Shown here: positions 62,345 through 64,000 of the stretch, piece by piece
Position numbering within the stretch: the first letter of the stretch is position 1
Layout of the letters: each line of letters opens with the position of its first letter
Source: Manis javanica
Lineage: Eukaryota > Chordata > Mammalia > Pholidota > Manidae
Assembly (NCBI RefSeq): GCF_040802235.1
Contig: NC_133169.1
Location: forward strand, 40,245,034 to 40,309,033
Direction: 5' to 3'
DNA length: 64,000 nucleotides
Made by a program: the position numbers and the translations under genes
The notes under the pieces: generated by a model
What the model saw: the letters and a program-made list of their open reading frames with translations, nothing else
The model's database searches: none
Told to the model about the DNA's origin: nothing

Positions 62345-64000
62345 GTTATCATTAATCTACAATTACATGAAGAATATTATGTTTACTAGGCTCTCTCCTA
62401 TACCAAGTCCCCCCTACAAACCCCATTACAGTCACTGTCCATCATCATAGCAAAATGTTGAAGAATCACTACTTGTCTTCTCTGTGTTACACAGACCCCG
62501 CTTTTCTCCCAACCCCCACATTACGCATGCTAATGATAATACCGCCTTCCTTCTTCCCCCTGCCTTATCCCTCCCTACTCACCCATCCTCTCAGTCCCTT
62601 TCCCTTTGGTACCTGTTAGTCCATTCTTGGGTTCTGTGATTCTGCTGCTAATTTGTTCCTTCAGTTTTTCTTTGTTCTTATACTCCACAGATGAGTGAAA
62701 TCATTTGGTATTTCTCTTTCCTCACTTGGCTTATTTAACTGAGCATAATACCCTCTAGCTCTATCCATGTTTTTGCAAATGGTAGGATTTGTTTTCTTCT
62801 TATGGCTGAATAGTGTTCCCTTGCATATATGTACCACATCTTCGTTATCCATTCATCTACTGATGGACACTGTCTTTTTCAAACTGGAGTGCTGAATTCT
62901 TAGGGTAAATTCCTAAGAGTAAAATTCCTGGGTCAAATGGTAAGTCTATTTTGAGCATTTTGAGGAACCTCCATACTGCTTTCCACAATGGTTGAACTAA
63001 TTTACATTCCCACCAGCAGGGTAGGAGGATTCCCCTTTTCCACAACCTCGCCAACATTTGTTGTTGTTTGCCTTTTGGATGGTAGCCATCCTTACTGGTG
63101 TGAGGTGATATCTCATTGTGTTTTTAATTTGCATTTCTCTGATAATTAGTGATGTGGAGCATCTTTTCATGTTCTGTTGGCCATCTGAATTTCTTTTTTG
63201 GAGAACTGTCTGTTCAGTTCTTCTGCCCAATTTTTAATTGGATTATTTGTTTTTTGTTTGTTGAGGTGGGTGAGCTCTTTATAAATTTTGGATGTCAAGC
63301 CTTTATCGGATCTGTCATTTACAAATACATTCTCCCAAACTGTACGGTACCTTTTAGTTCTGTTGTTGGTATCCTTTGCTGTACAGAAGCGTTTCAGCTT
63401 GATATAGTCCCATTTGTTCATTTTTGCTTTTTTTTCCCTTGCCTTTGGAGATATGTTCAAGAAGAGGTCACTCATGTTTATGTCTAAGAGGTTTTGCCTA
63501 TGTATTTTCTAAGAGTTTTATTGTTTCATGACTTACATTCAGGTCTTTGATCCATTTCAAATTTACTTTTTTGTATGAGGTTAGACAATGGTTCAGTTTC
63601 ATTCTTTTACATGTAGCTGTCCGAATTTGCTAGCACCATCTGCTGAAGAGACTGTCATTGCCTCATTGTATGTCCATGGCTCCTTTTTCAAATATTAATT
63701 TCAAAAATTAATGTTTGGGTTAATGTCTGGAGTCTCTAATCTGTTCCACTGGTCTGTGGCTCTGTTCTTGTGACAGTACCAACTTGTCTTGATTACTATG
63801 GCTTTGTAGTAGAGCTTGAAGTTGGGAAGTGAGATCCCCCCCACTTAATTTTTTTTCTCAGGATTGCTTTGGCTATTCGGGGTCATTGGTGTTTCCATAT
63901 GAATTTTTGAACTATTTGATCCAGTTCAGTGAAGTATGTTGCTGGTAATTAGATAGGGATTGCATTAAATCTGTATATTGCTTTAGGCAGGATGGCCATT
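62345..64000 (-). mobile_element. L1 of the second chimera (3' part; continues beyond window)
   Basis: Minus strand: 3' UTR from 62345 with the 'attgtagattaatgat' end, the ORF2 stop TAA at 62680-62678, and C-terminal ORF2 frames at 62661-62852, 62857-63057, 62997-63230 and 63167-63475. These match 25900-26760 of the first copy almost phrase for phrase. About ten A residues (62335-62344 region) sit between the L1 end and the viral sequence. ORF2 is broken by several shifts. The element continues past the right edge, so its 5' end and target duplication cannot be checked. Confidence 0.9.

Overview
This window is mammalian intergenic DNA: AT-rich, without bacterial-type gene packing, and built almost entirely from retrotransposons, endogenous retrovirus (ERV) pieces and retropseudogenes. 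I see no intact host protein-coding gene and no RNA gene. SINEs appear very scarce and L1 dominates. The LTR-derived tail carried by the young L1 copies resembles a repeat I associate with pangolin (Manis) assemblies. That attribution is from memory and unverified.

Layout. 1-21 kb: old L1 fragments and three same-strand paralogous blocks, A (575-3305), B (9035-12930) and C (15365-21089, resuming after 28944). This part also holds two copies of a ~310-340 bp solo LTR, an unidentified processed pseudogene (about 7890-8452) and a GC/CpG-rich minisatellite (12940-13697) that ends block B. 21.1-28.9 kb: one L1 insertion of about 7.8 kb with a 15-bp target-site duplication. Its 3' end is not a normal L1 tail; it continues into the 3' part of a retrovirus (integrase C-terminus, envelope transmembrane subunit, LTR-like sequence) and ends at the viral poly(A) site. 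29.9-30.8 kb: an olfactory receptor pseudogene. 34.4-38.2 kb: remains of an old minus-strand ERV. 38.2-48.0 kb: a minus-strand NECTIN3 processed pseudogene split by two later ERVs, a minus-strand provirus with both LTRs (38984-43605) and a betaretrovirus-type LTR element with a 6-bp target duplication (45509-47347). 48-60.5 kb: an old L1, two solo LTRs, a CT/CA microsatellite and long stretches I cannot classify. 60.5-64 kb: a second L1 with the same retroviral tail, on the minus strand, running off the window.

The main result is the L1-retrovirus chimera. Two copies share the same L1-to-virus junction. A third insertion carries only the last ~150 bp of the tail, has its own target-site duplication, and has about 100 bp of extra sequence between two A-rich tracts, the signature of 3' transduction. 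The simplest reading is that an L1 read through its own weak poly(A) signal into a neighbouring ERV, adopted the LTR's polyadenylation site, and then spread as a lineage carrying retroviral envelope sequence. Paralogous blocks A and B supply unoccupied target sites for two of the insertions. L1 ORF1 and ORF2 are both broken in the long copy, but its 147-codon envelope transmembrane reading frame is still open.
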